From Annona cherimola (Eukaryota > Streptophyta > Magnoliopsida > Magnoliales > Annonaceae), in contig CM059971.1 in NCBI GenBank assembly GCA_030490835.1, positions 69,582,224-69,646,223 on the forward strand: 64,000 nt of DNA, written 5' to 3'. The position numbers and the translations under genes are program-made. Position 1 is the stretch's first letter. Every line of letters begins with the position of its first letter. Positions 60,883 through 64,000 of this stretch are shown one piece after another. Under the pieces are notes generated by a model that searched no databases, was not told where the DNA came from, and saw only the letters and a list, made by a program, of their open reading frames with translations.

Positions 60883-63075
60883 TGTAAACCCCTAATTTAC
60901 TTTATGAATTTTAATTTACTATTAGCATGTTAATTAAAATGCAAATTAAGGTTATGTAATTTTAATTAAAATTGTGAAAGTGTGATACTATAATTAAATA
61001 CTTATTTATTATTGTGTGAAATTAAAATGGATAACTAAAGCTTGAACTCAATAAAAATAAACTTTTGCTATAAATTAATATGCGGAAATTTTCAAATTAA
61101 ATTAAATAAAGTTATGGGAATTAAATATATACAAGGTATATATGTATGACATATAGGCTGAAAAATAAAAATAATAAAAAGATGGGTCCACACAGGAACA
61201 AAATTTATCAATAAGCATTATCTAGCTGTTTCATAGGATTAATTAACGCACATTGATAATTCCACCAACCTATTTAAGTTAGGTGCATGGATAGCACTTA
61301 CACAGGAGTAGGATCATTGCTACATGGATTGGAAAGCATAGGTATTAAAGAATACGGTAATTAATGCTATCTAAAACTTTTGCTTTCGTTGAAAATTTTC
61401 TAATAATAAGGTGCAATTAATGGAAAGTGGATTAGGATAGAATTTAAACATGGAGTACATAAAATGCGATGAATGTTAACATTCGGTTTCGTATTTAAAA
61501 AAAAAATTTGGGGTGGACAATTGGATTCCCAACCAATAGATGCTGTGGCGTGGAGAGGATTGAGGAAGCCTTGGATTTTTTGTTTTCCATCTCACGTAAA
61601 CAGGTATGTGAGGATTACTTGAATGAAAATTTAAATTTTAAATTTGAATGGATTGAGCTTTGCATAAAATGGGTGATTAAACAATATGGGTATGACTCAA
61701 CGGGATGTATATCACTTGGTAGCTATGGTTATATAATTTCTTTAGAATGATGTTTCAAATAAAAATCGGAGGATTACATTGGAAATATAATTGTTGTATG
61801 TCATTAGTGATTGATAAAAGATTTTATAACAAAAAAAATAATAATAAAATAAAAAATAAAAAAGGGGGGCGTGGCAATATCGCAAAGGGTTAGGCGTTAT
61901 GACGTTGTAATACATAAAGTCATGATATTGAGTAAGTTGCTTTTATTTGGTATACTTTAACTATACGTGATATTCAGGTGTTGAGTTGACCTAAGCAAAA
62001 TATTCTATAATATTTTATTGTATGATAATAATGGTGGATAATAATGGTGGAACATCCAAAGGACGTGGACTCCCACATCTAATTTTTCTTCTTTAGTTGT
62101 TTTATATATAAGATGGCATAAAAATAGCAATTGAAAATTTTGGTGGAGATGTTGTAAAAATGGTATATGGTTTTCAGCTTTGGTTTAATCTAAGCCTATA
62201 GTAAAATAATTATATATTACTAGATGCATGAATGATGTGTCCAGCGGAATTACGGTGTGAGCTTAGATGAAAGTGATATTGAAGCGTACATATTAGTATG
62301 CACTGAGCCATATTTCAAAGTATATGTTGATTATTTATTTTGTATCGTTAGAATCGGTACCCGATTAGACAAGGAATGATGAGTTAATGAAATTTGATGA
62401 TACTTTAATTCTTGGTGGAAAAATCATTTATTTCTGTTTTATATGATTTCTTATAAATTGTATCATCTCTACACCATGTATGAGTGTTGACGGATTTTGG
62501 TATTAAAGGTAATACTATATTCTTTTAGGAAAGAGAAGGGACTTGCAATGAAAAGGGTCATTCATTGATATCTGTAAAAGTATTATAATAGTGTACCATT
62601 GGATGGTTGAGAGCTCTTACTTCTTTACTTATATATAACACTGTTATATTAGGTTCAACTTAATGAATGATCAAGTGGTTTTATTTTTTAAAAAAAATTT
62701 AGAGTGAAAGTAGAATGACTTCAATTGACGAAGTAGTCCAAGTGGCTTGGTTTTATGCAAAACATCTAAAATTTACATTATTAATATGTAAAATTGTTAA
62801 ATTATTCACTTTGAGTAAGTGGGTAATGATAAATTAATTTGATAGAAATTACTTAATATTAAAAATTAGTATTTTACTATTTAAAGTTGAATTTAGTGGT
62901 TGATTTTTATTATTAAACCTTATCAAACTTAAGAGGTAAGCAGACATTTATAGATATTGAAGAATTTAAGGGAATTGGAATTTTGTTATTTGATATTAAA
63001 ATATTTTTATCATTTTGGATAAAGCGAATGTAATTTATTTTATTGAAAAAGTTCACAAAAGATTTAGTAGGCCAC
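60883..63075. other. Unassigned AT-rich sequence
   Basis: No transposon ends or family-like protein seen. An 80-codon plus frame at 61508-61750 has no recognisable motif and I do not call it a gene. Confidence 0.35.
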
Positions 63076-63079
63076 AAAT

Positions 63080-63345
63080 TATTTATATGGTTGTGTATTT
63101 TAAAAATAAGGGTATTTTAAATACTATATACACATAGATGTTTAAAAATCTCAAAAAAATAAATAAACATATTCAAAAATAGTAAAACTTTGGTCTATAT
63201 ATTAAATACATTTAGATAAACAACTGTACGAAGAAAAACGTAATAAAAATTGTTGTAAATAAGTTTTTTAAGGTGGGCTAAGTAGAGCAATTACTCTGCG
63301 GTACATCAATAAAGACATGGTCCTACATCTTGTGTAGCATTTAAA
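63080..63345. repeat. Right half of the 9057-9438 foldback MITE, with flank
   Basis: Matches 9210-9490, including sequence outside the MITE (CATCAATAAA, then CATTTAAAA, CAGCACAT). It is thus a copy of a larger segment, not an independent insertion. Confidence 0.7.
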
Positions 63346-63394
63346 ACACCAGCACATGCAGGCTTTAAAGATGAAGCCTCACGTGGGACAACAT

Positions 63395-63860
63395 TTTTGG
63401 GATTTGTCCATGTGAAGGAAAAAACCTGCATTTGGGGACAAGTTGAATATATCTGTTGCTGAAACCACAACTTTTAATGACAAAATTTTTGGCTATGGTC
63501 ACCAAAACGTAACTTTCTGCAATCTAAACTTTTAGAGGCAATACTATTTTTTTTTTTATAAAAGCAATAACACTACTTGATGGAACTTTTCTTTGCCAGT
63601 TGTTGCTAATGTTGCACTTGAATCATCAACTACATTCCAAAAGTAGTAGAAAGTAATATAGATATATATAATTTATACTTATGTGATTGCAAACACTTGA
63701 CTATTTAAGGGTCCGTTAAATCTAAATGCTCTTAAATTTTTTGATAGAAAGTAGCTATTTTTAAATTGTATATAGTCAAAATAATTTAATAGCTAGGGCC
63801 ATTCATATTTAACCAAAAATGATATTGTTTGCCAACATTTGATATTAGATGCAGCCAAAT
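63395..63860 (-). repeat. Fragment E of the cystatin 3' flank
   Basis: Same orientation as block C, matching about 30200-30650. A T-run insertion at about 63549-63580 with imperfect GCAATA repeats is missing from the other copies. Confidence 0.75.
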
Positions 63861-64000
63861 CAATTTGAATTTGCTCAAGTTGCAACAACTTCATCTCTAA
63901 TACATCTTGACTTCAATAGTAGCACACCTGATGCTTTGATCTTGGATGGAAAATAGGATTCTTGTTGAGAAGGATAGCTCTTCGACTGTCACAATATAGA

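Noticed and set aside
61508..61750. 80-codon plus-strand frame
   Set aside because: No recognisable domain, no duplicate to test conservation, and such a length is expected by chance in this much sequence.

Overview
This window is an AT-rich, repeat-dense stretch of a flowering-plant nuclear genome. The plant origin is shown by a phytocystatin-like gene with a GT-AG intron, a complete Copia (Sirevirus-type) retrotransposon primed by initiator-Met tRNA, remnants of Ty3/gypsy and L1-type LINE elements, a tRNA-derived SINE, and many MITEs. I cannot name the species. There are no bacterial genes, rRNA, tRNA or CRISPR.

The only convincing host genes are two copies of a two-exon cystatin-like gene: A at 751-2132 (+) and B at 50111-50805 (+). 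Both predict an N-terminal region like a plastid transit peptide followed by a cystatin domain. Two further copies are broken: C at 31866-32183 (-), which lost its promoter and first exon, and D at 40216-40870 (-), a decayed exon 2 split by a MITE. All four sit in copies of one segmental duplication. Block A is about 541-7862, B about 48160-60882, C about 29585-33600 (inverted), D is in pieces between 39540 and 47940, and a fragment E is at 63395-63860. Comparing blocks gives empty sites for several transposon insertions.

Layout: 1-9 kb is block A, ending at a LINE scrap. 9-12.9 kb holds a foldback MITE and an interleaved inverted-repeat structure with a GA microsatellite. 12909-23639 is one complete Sirevirus-like element (1703-bp LTRs, CATTT target duplication, PBS, gag, pol, an extra 3' ORF, PPT), coding-dead through six TGA stops and a frameshift. 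24-25.5 kb is a minus-strand gypsy gag-protease-RT remnant. 25.5-29.5 kb is mostly unassigned. 29.6-33.6 kb is inverted block C. 33.8-36.2 kb is a cluster of 380-bp repeats with a nested hAT-like MITE. 36.5-37.2 kb is a LINE RNase H remnant. 37.4-47.5 kb is thick with MITEs and the pieces of block D. 48.2-60.9 kb is block B with the better-preserved cystatin gene. 61-64 kb is largely unassigned.

The most distinctive content is a family of 185-425-bp foldback elements with 9-bp target duplications (Mutator-like signature). They share an AT-rich arm, but each carries its own GC-rich hairpin module near the ends, matched between its two arms. Seven members have a recognisable duplication. Also notable are ultra-short poly(A) retro-insertions, a 1.19-kb stretch that reads as identical between blocks A and B, and the predicted plastid targeting of the cystatins. 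Alignments were done by eye; identity statements are readings, not computed values.
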